Translations under genes and position numbers: made by a program | From: Pelagibacterium halotolerans B2 | GTDB lineage: Bacteria > Pseudomonadota > Alphaproteobacteria > Rhizobiales > Devosiaceae | Length of the DNA stretch: 64,000 nucleotides | NCBI RefSeq assembly: GCF_000230555.1 | Contig: NC_016078.1 | Span: forward strand, 1,798,001-1,862,000 | Reading direction: 5' to 3' | Part shown: positions 9,432-18,797 of the stretch, in pieces | How the letters are laid out: each line of letters starts with the position of its first letter | How positions within the stretch are numbered: the first letter of the stretch is position 1 | Notes under the pieces: generated by a model | Database searches by the model: none | Seen by the model: only the letters and a program-made list of their open reading frames with translations | Told to the model about the DNA's origin: nothing

Positions 9432-9536
9432 TAGAGCGCGTCCAGCAAAAGTGGAAACGGTTTTGCGGTTCGGACGCGCGAAGAAACAACAACTTAGAGG
9501 ATTTTCGCGATTCGAAGAAAAGCGGAAATGCTCTAA
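9432..9536 (+). repeat. Dispersed 'AAGTGG' palindromic repeat, copy 1
   Basis: Outer ends TAGAGC and GCTCTA bracket an imperfect palindrome with inner arms GCGCGTCC and GGACGCGC, followed by a tail ending AAATGCTCTA. Related copies lie at 43461, 47243 and 63938. This resembles the very common Hyphomicrobiales intergenic repeat of the AGAGCgTTTCCaG-AAAAGTGG type. Its right end runs into the TAG stop of the convergent phosphatase gene. Confidence 0.75.
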
Positions 9537-10345
9537 AGCGTAAACACCTCACGGCGCAGCTCGTCCCAGCTCTCCTTGCTGCCTGCCACCAGAAGCCCGC
9601 CCTCCATATGGGCGGGCCTGTAAGGTGACCCGTCGAAATGGGCGACATGGGCGCCCGCTTCCACCATCATCAGCGATCCCGCGGCGTGATCCCAGGGGGT
9701 GAGCTTGTTGTACATCATGAAGTTGAGGCTGCCGCCCGCCCCCAGCCGATATTCATGCCCCGCGCAGCGATAGGCCGCCAGCGTATGCACCTTGGCCAGA
9801 TTGCCCAGAATCTCGGCCCGCTTTTCCTTGGCGATATAGGACGCCGACGCGGTTCCGGCCATTTCGTCCAGCGGCACCGGATCGGCAAATTTCTGCGCCA
9901 GCATACGCCCATCGGGGAACACCTGAAAACACCCGCAGCCACGCTCGGTCATCATCCAGTCGTCACCGACCGGATCGTAGATCACCCCTGCAACCACTTC
10001 CCCCTTATGGACCACCGCCGCCATCACCGCGAACAAGGGCAAGCCGGCGGCGAAATTCCACGTGCCGTCCACCGGGTCGACATAGACCACGGTCTCGTTT
10101 TCGAAATGGGTGTCGAGCAGTTTCGGGTTGGCCGCCACCGCCTCTTCGCCGATCACCACGGTCTGGGGCGACGCGGTCTTGATGGCATTGGTAATGAAAC
10201 GCTCGGAAGCCTCGTCAGCCTCGGTCACCAGATCATGAACATGGGACTTGGTGCGGATCGCGCCTTCGTCGAGCCGCCGGAAGCGCGGCATGATCTCGGT
10301 TTTTGCGGCCTCGCGCAGGATGGCGGTCAGGCGCTCGATATTCAT
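9533..10345 (-). CDS. Inositol monophosphatase family protein
   Basis: This 270-residue protein has the lithium-sensitive phosphatase motifs: a metal-binding glutamate in [22 protein letters not shown] (about residues 89-98, in place of the usual DPIDGT), and the C-terminal [14 protein letters not shown]. The family hydrolyses inositol phosphate, PAP/PAPS or fructose-1,6-bisphosphate; the substrate is not identifiable here. The ATG at 10345 overlaps the ttcA stop by four bases, so the two are translationally coupled. Its stop codon lies inside repeat copy 1. Confidence 0.87.
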   Translation of the reverse strand: MNIERLTAILREAAKTEIMPRFRRLDEGAIRTKSHVHDLVTEADEASERFITNAIKTASPQTVVIGEEAVAANPKLLDTHFENETVVYVDPVDGTWNFAAGLPLFAVMAAVVHKGEVVAGVIYDPVGDDWMMTERGCGCFQVFPDGRMLAQKFADPVPLDEMAGTASASYIAKEKRAEILGNLAKVHTLAAYRCAGHEYRLGAGGSLNFMMYNKLTPWDHAAGSLMMVEAGAHVAHFDGSPYRPAHMEGGLLVAGSKESWDELRREVFTL

Positions 10346-11193
10346 TGGTCCACCCCCGCCGCCAGCGCGGCGAAATCGAAAAGTTTCGGGTCCAGCATGT
10401 GGCTGGGATTGATATTGCCCAGCGCCCGGATCATCACGTCCTTGCGCCCCGGCATCTTGCGCTCGAAATCGTCGAGCATCGCCTTCATCGCATTGCGCTG
10501 GAGCCCGTCCTGTGAGCCGCACAGATCGCAGGGGATGATGGGAAATTCCAATGCCTCGGCAAACCGGGCGAGATCGGCCTCGGCGCACAGCGCCAGGGGC
10601 CGCAGAACCTCGACGTCCCCCTCGTCATTGAGCAGTTTCGGCGGCATCGCCGCCAGCTTTCCCCCGTGAAACAGGTTCATGAAGAAGGTTTCCAGAATAT
10701 CCTCGCGATGGTGACCCAGCACCAGCGCCGAACATCCTTCCTCGCGCGCGATGCGATAAAGATGTCCGCGCCGCAGCCGCGAGCACAGCGAGCAGTACGT
10801 TGCACCGGCCGGCAGCTTGTCGGTAACGATCGAATAGGTGTCCTGATATTCGATCCGATGCGCGATCCCGTTGCTTTCGAGAAATTCGGGCAGGATGTGT
10901 TTGGGAAAGTTCGGCTGTCCCTGATCGAGGTTGCACGCCAGAAATTCGACCGGCAAAAGCCCGCGCCATTTGAGATCGAGCAGCACCGCCAGCAACCCGT
11001 AGCTGTCCTTGCCGCCCGACAGGGCCACCAGCCACTTCGCACCCGGTCTGATCATTCCATAGGTATCGAGTGTCTCGCGCACCTGACGGATCAGGCGTTT
11101 GCGCAGCTTGTTGAATTCGACACCCGCCGGCGCGTTGCGGAACAGCGCCGGACAGGAATCGTCGATATCCGCGATCGGTTCGGCAATGCTCAT
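10342..11193 (-). CDS. ttcA: tRNA 2-thiocytidine(32) synthetase TtcA
   Basis: This 283-residue PP-loop ATPase carries SGGKDS near residue 59 and two CxxC pairs (CSLCSR near 135 and CDLCGS near 222), which hold the Fe-S cluster TtcA uses. It replaces the C2 oxygen of cytidine 32 in certain tRNAs with sulfur. Other family marks are [21 protein letters not shown] and a C-terminal [11 protein letters not shown]. It is the first gene of a two-gene unit with the phosphatase. The ATG at 11193 gives a normal-length protein. Confidence 0.94.
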   Translation of the reverse strand: MSIAEPIADIDDSCPALFRNAPAGVEFNKLRKRLIRQVRETLDTYGMIRPGAKWLVALSGGKDSYGLLAVLLDLKWRGLLPVEFLACNLDQGQPNFPKHILPEFLESNGIAHRIEYQDTYSIVTDKLPAGATYCSLCSRLRRGHLYRIAREEGCSALVLGHHREDILETFFMNLFHGGKLAAMPPKLLNDEGDVEVLRPLALCAEADLARFAEALEFPIIPCDLCGSQDGLQRNAMKAMLDDFERKMPGRKDVMIRALGNINPSHMLDPKLFDFAALAAGVDQ

Positions 11194-11601
11194 TTTGAAC
11201 CCTTCTCACGCCAATTAAAGAGTGAAGCTTCGGCGCATGCGCTTGATACATGCCGCCGGGGCGCGGGAAAAGGGGGAGGCGGCCGATTTGACGTCTGCAG
11301 GCCGGGCGAAACCCCACTTAGGGGTCACCCGGCCCAGTGACGCAGAACAAGGTCGCTGTCAACCCGTTCGAGCCGGACCCGTCAGGAACCAATCTGCGAT
11401 CCGGCTTGCACCTCCATATCGTTCAAGCCTTGCCCTCCCATCAACGGGTCGCTACGCATTCTTGTCAAAAACCGGTCAATTGCCTTGGATCGGCCCAGAT
11501 ACCGCCCTTTCTTACTCTTGCATGTGCCGAATTCCCGGCCTTAGATCATCGTCCGCGACCCGCAGCGGAAAGGCGAGTCGTCCTCTTGTGCGGAGTACGC
11601 A
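11194..11601. other. 408-bp divergent intergenic region with an RNA-like hairpin
   Basis: This region separates ttcA (-) from sbmA (+). No convincing gene was found. GCCGGGCGAAACCCC and GGGGTCACCCGGC at 11301-11334 form a stable imperfect hairpin, and a TTGTCA-like -35 element lies near 11462. It probably holds both promoters. A small RNA cannot be excluded but does not match SRP RNA, 6S RNA, tmRNA or RNase P RNA landmarks. Confidence 0.5.
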
Positions 11602-12978
11602 ATGTTTCGATCCTTCTTCCCCGTCCCCAAGCTCTTTTTTTCATCCCTGCTTGGCGTGATGCTCGTGGCCATCCTTGCCTGGACCAGCATCGGTCCAACG
11701 CTGCAGCCCTATTTGAGTATCGATCGGCTGATCCTCCCCCCGGCCTGCGCCCCGACCGAAGCGGAAGCGCCTCCCGGCGTCGGCGATACCGCCCAGGCCG
11801 TTCCGGGCGCCGAACTTACCGAACCCGATCTGCCCGATTCATCGGTAACTCAATCGGATTCTCCCGCTGCAAGCGAAGTCCGCTGCCTGCCCGAAGGTTC
11901 ATTCCTCACAGCCGAACGCGTCTGGTTCTACCAATACCTGCTCATCCTCGCCGCCGCGTTCTGCGTATTCTGGTACTTTTACAAGCGCAATGAGTGGTAC
12001 TGGTGGTCGGTGGTCAGCACCGTGGCGATCATGCTGCTGGTCTATTTCAACGTCCAGGTCGACGCCTTCATCAACAACTGGCAAGGCCGCTTCTTCAACA
12101 CAATGCAAATGGCCCTGACCGAGCCCGGCTCGGTCACACCGGAAGAGTTTTACGGCCAGATCATGGAGGCCTTCGTCGTCCTGATGCCCCGCATCATCGT
12201 CGCGGTGATCGTCGCCTTCTATACGGCCCATTATGTCTTTCGCTGGCGCAAGGCGATGAACTCCTACTACATGGCCTGGTGGCCCTCGATCCGCACCACC
12301 GAGGGCGCGGCCCAGCGCGTCCAGGAAGACACGATGCGCTTTGCTTCGATCACCGAGGATCTCGGCGTCGCCTTCCTCGATTCCCTGATTACGCTTGTGG
12401 TGTTCATTCCGCTCTTGTGGACGCTGTCTCAAAACGTCACCTCCCTGCCCCTGATCGGCGACGTTCCGGGCAGCCTTGTCTGGGTGGCTTTGCTCTCGGC
12501 GGCTTTCGGCACGGTGCTTCTCGCCCTCGTCGGGTTCAAGCTGCCGGGCCTCAATTTCGAGAACCAGAAGGTCGAGGCGGCCTACCGCAAGGAATTGGTC
12601 TATGGCGAAGACCACGAGGAATACGCCCAGCCAGCCACTTGGAAGGAACTTTTCGCCAATGTGCAGAAGAACTATTTCCGCCTCTACTGGCACTACACCT
12701 ACTTCAATCTCGCCCGTTACGGCTATCTCAACCTGGCGGGCTACATCCCCCTCCTCGCCCTCTCGCCGTCAATTCTTGCCGGCGCGTTGACGCTGGGCCT
12801 CTACCAGCAGGTGCAGCAGGCGTTCGGCCAGGTGGCCTCATCGTTCCAGTTCCTGGCCCGCGCCTGGTCCACGGTCATCGAACTGCTCTCGGTCCACAAG
12901 CGCCTTATGCACTTTGAGAGCCACATCCCGCGCGATCAGGAGCCGATCAAGGAATCGGTCAGCGAATACGCGAGCTGA
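11602..12978 (+). CDS. sbmA: SbmA/BacA-family peptide importer
   Basis: This 458-residue inner-membrane protein matches the SbmA/BacA group: FYKRNEWYWWSVVSTVAIML, NNWQGRFFNTMQMALT near residue 155, and FQFLARAWSTVIELLSVHKRL at the C-terminus. These proton-driven transporters import proline-rich peptides, bleomycin and microcins; BacA also affects very-long-chain lipid A and symbiosis. E. coli SbmA has 406 residues. The extra length here is an acidic, Pro/Ala-rich stretch (about residues 45-100) between helices 1 and 2, bounded by two cysteines. A bidirectional terminator follows. Confidence 0.93.
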   Translation: MFRSFFPVPKLFFSSLLGVMLVAILAWTSIGPTLQPYLSIDRLILPPACAPTEAEAPPGVGDTAQAVPGAELTEPDLPDSSVTQSDSPAASEVRCLPEGSFLTAERVWFYQYLLILAAAFCVFWYFYKRNEWYWWSVVSTVAIMLLVYFNVQVDAFINNWQGRFFNTMQMALTEPGSVTPEEFYGQIMEAFVVLMPRIIVAVIVAFYTAHYVFRWRKAMNSYYMAWWPSIRTTEGAAQRVQEDTMRFASITEDLGVAFLDSLITLVVFIPLLWTLSQNVTSLPLIGDVPGSLVWVALLSAAFGTVLLALVGFKLPGLNFENQKVEAAYRKELVYGEDHEEYAQPATWKELFANVQKNYFRLYWHYTYFNLARYGYLNLAGYIPLLALSPSILAGALTLGLYQQVQQAFGQVASSFQFLARAWSTVIELLSVHKRLMHFESHIPRDQEPIKESVSEYAS

Positions 12979-12984
12979 CAAACA

Positions 12985-13020
12985 AAAAAGGGCCGCCCAC
13001 CGGGCGGCCCTTTTCTCTTT
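12985..13020. terminator. Bidirectional terminator between sbmA and rpsD
   Basis: AAAAGGGCCGCCC and GGGCGGCCCTTTT form a 13-bp stem around a 3-base loop, with T-rich sequence on the + side and a complementary A-tract on the other. It lies between the convergent sbmA and rpsD stop codons and can serve both. Confidence 0.92.
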
Positions 13021-13036
13021 AAACTGTGTGCTTCGC

Positions 13037-13654
13037 TTAGCGCGAATAGAATTCGACGACCAGGTTCGGTTCCATCTGCACCGGATAGGGCACATCGCTA
13101 AGGGCCGGAACACGGACGAAGGTCGCGGTCATCTTGGAGTGATCGGCGTCCACGTAATCGGGCACGTCACGCTCGGCGAGCTGGACGGCTTCGAGAACGA
13201 TGGTGAGCTGCTTGGAGCGCTCACGGATCGAGATCACATCGCCCGGCTGCACGTTGTAGCTCGGGATGTTGACGCGCTTGCCGTTGACCTGAACATGGCC
13301 ATGGTTGACGAACTGACGCGCCGCGAACACGGTCGGCACGAATTTGGCGCGATAAACGATGGCGTCCAGACGGCTTTCGAGAATGCCGATCAGGTTTTCG
13401 CCGGTGTCACCACGGCGACGGGCGGCTTCGGCGTAAACGCGCTTGAAGGCCTTTTCGGTGATCGAGCCATAATAGCCCTTGAGCTTCTGCTTGGCGCGGA
13501 GCTGAATACCGAAATCGGAAAGCTTGCTCTTGCGGCGCTGGCCGTGCTGGCCGGGGCCATAGGCGCGGGCATTGAGCGGGGACTTCGGACGACCCCAGAT
13601 ATTTTCGCCGAGACGGCGGTCGATCTTGTGCTTTTGCGTATGACGTTTCGACAT
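13037..13654 (-). CDS. rpsD: 30S ribosomal protein S4
   Basis: This 205-residue protein is the normal alphaproteobacterial S4, starting [20 protein letters not shown]. It contains the S4 RNA-binding domain ([20 protein letters not shown] and [22 protein letters not shown]) and ends [16 protein letters not shown]4 nucleates 30S assembly on the 16S 5' domain. AAAAGGA lies 7 bases before the ATG. As is common in this order, it stands alone rather than in the rpsK-rpoA operon. The 203-bp leader to the next gene has a CTGCCTTTCGGCAG hairpin near 13708. Confidence 0.98.
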   Translation of the reverse strand: MSKRHTQKHKIDRRLGENIWGRPKSPLNARAYGPGQHGQRRKSKLSDFGIQLRAKQKLKGYYGSITEKAFKRVYAEAARRRGDTGENLIGILESRLDAIVYRAKFVPTVFAARQFVNHGHVQVNGKRVNIPSYNVQPGDVISIRERSKQLTIVLEAVQLAERDVPDYVDADHSKMTATFVRVPALSDVPYPVQMEPNLVVEFYSR

Positions 13655-13857
13655 CGCATGTCCTTTTTAAACCAGAAATAAAAGACAGCGCCCTCCTCTG
13701 TCCTGCCGAAAGGCAGAACCGACAGACCGTGCGAAAAACGTGAATTCCAGGTCCGGCTCGAAAGCCGACCCCAAAACGCAAACCGACGGTCCCGGGTGCT
13801 TCCCGATGGGCAAAGCCGATCAGGATGGCCGGTTTCTATGGGGCAAAGCGCATAAAG

Positions 13858-14778
13858 TCAAGCGCTGCGGGCGGCCCTGCGCTCGCGGTGGAAGACGTAG
13901 AGCCCGGAGGCCAGGATGATCGCCGTGCCCACCCATGTCCACAGGTCCGGAAAATCGCCGAACACGATATATCCCACGATCGTCGCCCCGATGATCTCGA
14001 TATACTGGAACGGCGCCAGCGTCGAAGCCGGCGTGCGCCGAAAGGCTTCGGCGAACAGAAAGAAGGTCAGCCCCGAGAACATGCCCATGAACACCAGCAA
14101 CCCCCAGGGTCCGCTGCTATCGATACCGCCCGAAAGACTTACCAACTGGAACTGGCCCAGCAGCGCAAAACCGACCCCGATCAACGCCATCGCAATAAGC
14201 GAAAACCAGAACTGCATGGAAATGGCGTCCATGTGCTGCCCCAGCTTGCGCATGACGATGGCATTGGAGGCAAATCCGGTCGCTGCGATCAGCGGCAGGA
14301 TCGACGCCCAGCCGAAAATATCCCAACTCGGCCGAATGACGACAACCGCGCCAACCAGCCCCACGGCCACCGCCACATAGCGCCGCCAGCCGGTCTTCTC
14401 ACCCAGCAACAGGCCCGAAAGCACCGTCAGGATCAACGGCTCGACGAAAAAGATCGCGATCGCCGTGGCAATCGGCATGGTGACGAACGCCCCGATCAGC
14501 GAGGAGAGAACGACCGCCATCGTCGCCCCGCCCACAAGCATCAGCCCCCATGGCCCCCGCGCCAGCCGCCGGCGCGTTACCACAATGAACAGCCCCAGCA
14601 TCGCCATCTGAAACCCGAACCGCCAGAAGGCGATCTCGAACGGGTTGAGAATACCCGTCAGGCTTTTCGACATCGCATCGCTGATCGGCACCAGCAGCAC
14701 GGCCGCGATCATAAGCGCCATCCCGCTTTGCGGTGACCCTGCCCCGGCCTTGGGAGCGGGCGATTGCGTGGCGACCAT
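13858..14778 (-). CDS. DMT-family (EamA) transporter
   Basis: This 306-residue, roughly ten-helix protein is made of two EamA halves, with GGATMAVVLSSLIGAFVTMPIA near the end of the first half and ASTLAPFQYIEIIGATIVGY in the second. DMT transporters usually export metabolites or amino acids; the substrate is unknown. The ATG at 14778 opens MVATQSPAPKAGAG and is preferred to one at 14847, which would add a stretch without family character. It lies 77 bases downstream of trmJ and is probably read from that transcript or its own promoter. Confidence 0.85.
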   Translation of the reverse strand: MVATQSPAPKAGAGSPQSGMALMIAAVLLVPISDAMSKSLTGILNPFEIAFWRFGFQMAMLGLFIVVTRRRLARGPWGLMLVGGATMAVVLSSLIGAFVTMPIATAIAIFFVEPLILTVLSGLLLGEKTGWRRYVAVAVGLVGAVVVIRPSWDIFGWASILPLIAATGFASNAIVMRKLGQHMDAISMQFWFSLIAMALIGVGFALLGQFQLVSLSGGIDSSGPWGLLVFMGMFSGLTFFLFAEAFRRTPASTLAPFQYIEIIGATIVGYIVFGDFPDLWTWVGTAIILASGLYVFHRERRAARSA

Positions 14779-14855
14779 AATATACCTGATTGGAAAACAC
14801 GGGTGGGATTTGCTCCCTACCCTAGCCACGAGACTGCCGCCGGGCAACCTCGACC

Positions 14856-15659
14856 CTATTCGGCCTCGTCCTCGCCCTTGTGCCGGGATGGATTGGGCCG
14901 CTCGTGCCGCCGGTCGAGCGCCGCGACGATGCCGCGAAGCGTACGCACCTCCTGCGCGTTGAACCCACCGCGCGCGAACATGGCGCGGATATTGTTCATC
15001 ATGCCGGGCCGCTTGGCCGGCGTCTTGAAAAACCCTGCCCGGTCCAGCGCCTCGCCAAGTTGTTCGGTCATCGCCGCCAATTGTCCGCGTGGCGCCGGCT
15101 CCCCCTCATCGGCCGAAAACGGCAATGGCTGGTCCTTGAGCGCTGCCCGCCGCCATTCATAGGCCAGAACCAGCACGGCCTGGGCGATATTGAGCGAGGC
15201 AAAGGCCGGCTCGACCGGCAGCGTCACGATGGCATCGGCCAGCGCCACCTCGTCATTGTTGAGCCCCCAGCGCTCACGCCCGAACAGGATGCCCGCCTTC
15301 TGCCCGCCCCCGATATGGGCCGAAAGCCGGTCCGCCGCTTCGTCGGGGCCGATCACCGGCTTGAACATCTCCCGGTTGCGCGCCGTCGTGGCGAGCACCA
15401 GATTGAGGTCCGCCATCGCCTCGGTCAACGTCTCGAACACCTGCACCCGCTCGATCACCGGCAGCGCCTTGGCCGCCGAAGCTGTGGCCTTTTCGTTCGG
15501 CCACCCGTCGCGCGGATTGACCAGCCGCAGATCCCAAAGCCCGAAATTGGCCATGGCGCGCGCCGCCGCGCCGATATTTTCGCCAAGCTGCGGCTCGACA
15601 AGAATGATCGCCGGCGTGGGCCGGAACGCGAATTCCTTGCTGCTGTCGGTCCCCGCCAT
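14856..15659 (-). CDS. trmJ: tRNA (cytidine/uridine-2'-O-)-methyltransferase, TrmJ type
   Basis: This 267-residue SPOUT-fold methylase has the three TrmH/SpoU motifs: NIGAAARAMANFG near residue 28, ILFGRERWGLNNDEV near residue 129, and LNIAQAVLVLAYEW near residue 155, which together make the knotted SAM site. TrmJ 2'-O-methylates position 32 of several tRNAs. The ATG at 15659 overlaps the upstream GNAT stop (ATGA). The C-terminal extension is charged and helical. A related SpoU enzyme with another target is possible, but length and motifs favour TrmJ. Confidence 0.88.
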   Translation of the reverse strand: MAGTDSSKEFAFRPTPAIILVEPQLGENIGAAARAMANFGLWDLRLVNPRDGWPNEKATASAAKALPVIERVQVFETLTEAMADLNLVLATTARNREMFKPVIGPDEAADRLSAHIGGGQKAGILFGRERWGLNNDEVALADAIVTLPVEPAFASLNIAQAVLVLAYEWRRAALKDQPLPFSADEGEPAPRGQLAAMTEQLGEALDRAGFFKTPAKRPGMMNNIRAMFARGGFNAQEVRTLRGIVAALDRRHERPNPSRHKGEDEAE

Positions 15660-16222
15660 CAGTTTGCTCCCTGCGCCGCGCGCCATTCATCTTCGAGGAT
15701 GGCGTAAACCAACTCCTGGTCCCACTCCCCCTTGAAAATCGCATGCTCCCGAAAATGGGCCTCGCGCCGCATGCCAAGCTTTTCCATCACCCGCCACGAG
15801 CCGGTGTTGCGCGCATCGCAACGCGCCGAAATCCTGTGCAAACCAACCTGCCCGAAGCCAACGGCAAGCACCGCCTCCATCGCTTCGGTCGCATAACCCT
15901 GCCCCTGAAACGCTGGGCTCATAACATAGCCGATCTGCCCCTGCCGGGCCGCCAGGTCCTCAAACATCAGCACCACGTCGCCGATCAACGCCCCGCTTGT
16001 CCTGAGCACCACGGCATATTGAATGCCTTCGCTGTTCTCGCCCGTTCCATCCATGGCGATCCAGCGCGGGATCAACTCGCGGACACGCTCGAGCGAACGC
16101 GGCTCCCACATGCAATAGCGCGCGACTTCAGGCAGCCCTTGATAGGCGGCCGTCGCCTCCGCGTCGGCGGGCGTAAATTTGCGCAGGATCAGCCGCTTGG
16201 TCTCAATGGGAAAAAAGGTCAT
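15659..16222 (-). CDS. GNAT N-acetyltransferase (RimJ/RimL-like)
   Basis: This 187-residue protein starts ETKRLILRKFTPADAEA and carries the acetyl-CoA binding loop PAFQGQGYATEAMEAVL near residue 105, followed by HRISARCDARNTGSWRVMEK, as in the RimJ/RimL branch. Targets could be a protein N-terminus or a small amine; none can be inferred. It is coupled by a four-base overlap to trmJ and is the first gene of this minus-strand unit. Confidence 0.88.
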   Translation of the reverse strand: MTFFPIETKRLILRKFTPADAEATAAYQGLPEVARYCMWEPRSLERVRELIPRWIAMDGTGENSEGIQYAVVLRTSGALIGDVVLMFEDLAARQGQIGYVMSPAFQGQGYATEAMEAVLAVGFGQVGLHRISARCDARNTGSWRVMEKLGMRREAHFREHAIFKGEWDQELVYAILEDEWRAAQGAN

Positions 16223-16321
16223 CAGCTCGACGCCCGGTTACCCCGGGGTCAGTAATGCCTGCCGCTCGCAATGGCAACAATTGCGCTGGATTTGTCCGCA
16301 AGCTCATGCCAGCTTTCGTCA

Positions 16322-16753
16322 ATGCCGACGCTCAGTCTCGATGAAACCGCCAATTGCGCTTGCGGCGCCGTGAGCCTCCGGATCGAAGGCCCCGTCCTTT
16401 CGATGCTGGTCTGCTCATGCCTGGATTGCCGCAAGGCGACCGGCACGGGCCATTCGGCGGTCATCCTGATGTCCACCGATGCCGTCGAAATCTCGGGAGA
16501 CGTCAAGGGACACACGCGCAAGGCCGCCTCGGGGTCGGAAATCACCCGCAATTTCTGTCCCGAATGCGGCACCCCATTGTTCGCCAGAACCGCCCGCGCG
16601 CCTCTGCTGGCCCTGATACCTGCCGGTCTGTTCGACAATCCTGACTGGTTTGCCCCCCGTCAGGCCATTTTCTCGCGCACCCATCTCCAATGGGACACGC
16701 TCAATGAGGCACTGCCTCAATACGATACCTATCGCGACACTGGAGGATTTTGA
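16322..16753 (+). CDS. GFA-family zinc-binding protein, first of a tandem pair
   Basis: This 143-residue protein has the GFA (glutathione-dependent formaldehyde-activating enzyme/centromere protein V) zinc pattern: CACGAV near residue 11, CSCLDCRKATGTGHSA near residue 32, and FCPECGTPLF near residue 79. The family is annotated as S-hydroxymethylglutathione synthase-like, but most members lack proven activity. The ATG at 16322 gives the usual length. Its TGA overlaps the ATG of the second GFA gene. Confidence 0.85.
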   Translation: MPTLSLDETANCACGAVSLRIEGPVLSMLVCSCLDCRKATGTGHSAVILMSTDAVEISGDVKGHTRKAASGSEITRNFCPECGTPLFARTARAPLLALIPAGLFDNPDWFAPRQAIFSRTHLQWDTLNEALPQYDTYRDTGGF

Positions 16754-17151
16754 TGTTTGCCACCGGACGCTGCCTGTGCGGAACCATAAGCTTTTCGGTC
16801 ACCGAACCGCCGATCCGCATGGCCCAGTGTCATTGCGAGGATTGCCGGCGCCTGACCGGCACCGGGCACATCGTACAGGCCTTCTTCAAGACCGACGGCG
16901 TAACCGTCAACGGAAAGCCCGCCGTGTTCGAAAATGTCGCCGACAGCGGCAGCGAACGCCGCCGCTCGTTCTGCGCTACCTGCGGCTCCACCCTGTTTTC
17001 GGAACGCAATACCGCCCCGGGGGTCATCGGCATCGCCATCGGCGCCTTCGACAATTCCGACTGGTTCAGCCCCGGAATGGTGCTTTACACCAACCAGCGC
17101 CCGCCATGGGACCCCGAGGTGCCCGGTGTCCAAGCGCATGAGAAGATGTAG
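16753..17151 (+). CDS. GFA-family zinc-binding protein, second of a tandem pair
   Basis: This 132-residue paralogue of the preceding protein carries CLCGTISF near residue 8, QCHCEDCRRLTGTGH near residue 26, and FCATCGSTLF near residue 74. The metal-binding CHC..C version here is closer to the family consensus than the CSC..C of its neighbour. The start overlaps the preceding stop (TGATG), and the tfoX-like gene begins directly after its stop, so the three genes form one unit. Confidence 0.85.
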   Translation: MFATGRCLCGTISFSVTEPPIRMAQCHCEDCRRLTGTGHIVQAFFKTDGVTVNGKPAVFENVADSGSERRRSFCATCGSTLFSERNTAPGVIGIAIGAFDNSDWFSPGMVLYTNQRPPWDPEVPGVQAHEKM

Positions 17152-17487
17152 ATGAGCCACGCAGCCGAGGCCCTGTCCGACCGCGTCCGTGAACGCCTCG
17201 CTCCCGTTCCGGGCGTCACCGAACAAAAGATGTTCGGCGGCCACGCCTTCATGCTCGATGGCAACATGATCTGCGGCATCATGAAAAACGGAGCCCTCCT
17301 CGCCCGAGTCGGCAAGGACGGCTATGAGGCCGCCCTCGCCCTTCCCGGTTGCCAGCCCATGACCATGGGCACAAAAACCATGTCTGGCTTCGTTGAAGTC
17401 GATGGCGATGTGCTCGACACCGAAATGGGCCTCGCCCAATGGGTCGACCGCTGCATGGCCTTCGCTGCAACCCTTCCGCCGAAATAG
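17152..17487 (+). CDS. TfoX N-terminal-domain protein
   Basis: This 111-residue protein matches the TfoX/Sxy N-terminal domain: VTEQKMFGGHAFMLDGNMICGI near residues 22-43 and a C-terminal WVDRCMAFA. Full TfoX regulates competence in gammaproteobacteria; single-domain alphaproteobacterial versions have no established role. It begins the base after the second GFA stop. Its stop faces the convergent ketoacyl-synthase stop with a one-base gap. Confidence 0.85.
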   Translation: MSHAAEALSDRVRERLAPVPGVTEQKMFGGHAFMLDGNMICGIMKNGALLARVGKDGYEAALALPGCQPMTMGTKTMSGFVEVDGDVLDTEMGLAQWVDRCMAFAATLPPK

Positions 17488-17488
17488 T

Positions 17489-18760
17489 TCAGGCGCCCCC
17501 GAACACCAGCGTTGCATTGATACCCCCAAAGCCGAATGAATTGGACATCACATAGTCCACATTCTTCGCGATCGGCTTATTGGGCACGAGTTCGAAACCC
17601 CGGCCCTCGGGCACCGGATCGTCGAGATTGATCGTGGCGGGCAGCATGTTTTCGCGAATTGCCATCACCGAAAACATCGCCTCGATTGCGCCGGCCGCAC
17701 CAAGAAGATGCCCCGTTGACGATTTGGTCGATGAAACCGCCAGCGTCTTCCCCCGGTCACCGAACACGGCGCCAATGCCGGCCAGTTCCGCCGCATCTCC
17801 AACCGGCGTCGAGGTTGCATGCGCGTTGATGTAGCCGACCGCGTCGGGAGAAATTCCCGCCATGGCCAACGCCTTGCGCATCGCCACCTGCGCGCCCGCG
17901 CCATCCGGCGAACCCGCTGTCAGGTGATAGGCGTCGGCCGAGGTGCCATAGCCCGCCACGACCGCAAGCGGCTTCGCTCCGCGCGCCTTGGCATGGCTGA
18001 GTTTTTCGATCACCAGCACTGCCGCTCCCTCCGCCAGCACGAACCCGGAATGTCCGGCGTCGAATGGCCGCGAGGCCTTGTGCGGCTCATCATTATAGGA
18101 CGAGGTCAGGGCGCGTGACGCGCCAAATCCGCCGATCGATATGGGATCAACCGACCCTTCAGCCCCGCCCACGACGGCAATTTCGGCCTCTCCGGTCATA
18201 ATCAGCCGCATGCCGTCGCCAATCGCCTGGGCCGACGCCGCGCACGCCGTCACCGGCGTTCCGATCGGGCCACGAAACCGATGCACGATGGAAATCCAGC
18301 CCGCTGCCATATTGGCGAGGAACGAGGGCACGGTGAACGGGGAGAGTCGCCGCGGCCCTTTTTCGGCAATGGTGCGCGCAGCCTGCGCCATCACCGGCTC
18401 TCCGCCCACACCGGACGCGATAATCGTGGCCGTTGCCTGCTGCCCTGCATCGTCCTGAGGGTGCCAGCCGGCCTGATCGAGCGCCTGCGCCGCAGCGGCA
18501 AGGCCATACTGGATAAAGAGATCCATCTTCTTGATCTCCTTGGGCTCGATCCATTCGGACGGATCGAACCCTTGGGGATCGTTCGCCTTGTCGGGCACCA
18601 ATCCGGCGATATGGGAGCCAAATCCCGTCGTATCGAAGCGATTGTTCCGCACGATCCCGCTTTTGCCCGCAAGAAGCCGCTCCCAATTGGTCGCAACGCC
18701 CACCCCGAGCGGGGACACCACTCCCATGCCGGTTACAACAACCGGATCATCGCTTTGCAT
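17489..18760 (-). CDS. Beta-ketoacyl-ACP synthase II-like condensing enzyme
   Basis: This 423-residue KAS II-type enzyme has the full catalytic set: cysteine in TACAASAQAIG near residue 170, histidine in NAHATSTPVGD near residue 311, and lysine and histidine in SSTKSSTGHLLGAAG near residues 343-351. It should elongate acyl-ACP by condensation with malonyl-ACP. No ACP or other fab gene is beside it, so it is likely an accessory FabF rather than the housekeeping copy. It lies 37 bases downstream of a MarR gene and is probably controlled with it. Confidence 0.88.
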   Translation of the reverse strand: MQSDDPVVVTGMGVVSPLGVGVATNWERLLAGKSGIVRNNRFDTTGFGSHIAGLVPDKANDPQGFDPSEWIEPKEIKKMDLFIQYGLAAAAQALDQAGWHPQDDAGQQATATIIASGVGGEPVMAQAARTIAEKGPRRLSPFTVPSFLANMAAGWISIVHRFRGPIGTPVTACAASAQAIGDGMRLIMTGEAEIAVVGGAEGSVDPISIGGFGASRALTSSYNDEPHKASRPFDAGHSGFVLAEGAAVLVIEKLSHAKARGAKPLAVVAGYGTSADAYHLTAGSPDGAGAQVAMRKALAMAGISPDAVGYINAHATSTPVGDAAELAGIGAVFGDRGKTLAVSSTKSSTGHLLGAAGAIEAMFSVMAIRENMLPATINLDDPVPEGRGFELVPNKPIAKNVDYVMSNSFGFGGINATLVFGGA

Positions 18761-18797
18761 CGAAAGTCTCCATCACTGGCTTTGTATTGATTTGGCT

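Noticed and set aside
11194..11601. Known structural RNA in the ttcA-sbmA gap
   Set aside because: No SRP, 6S, tmRNA or RNase P sequence landmarks were found.
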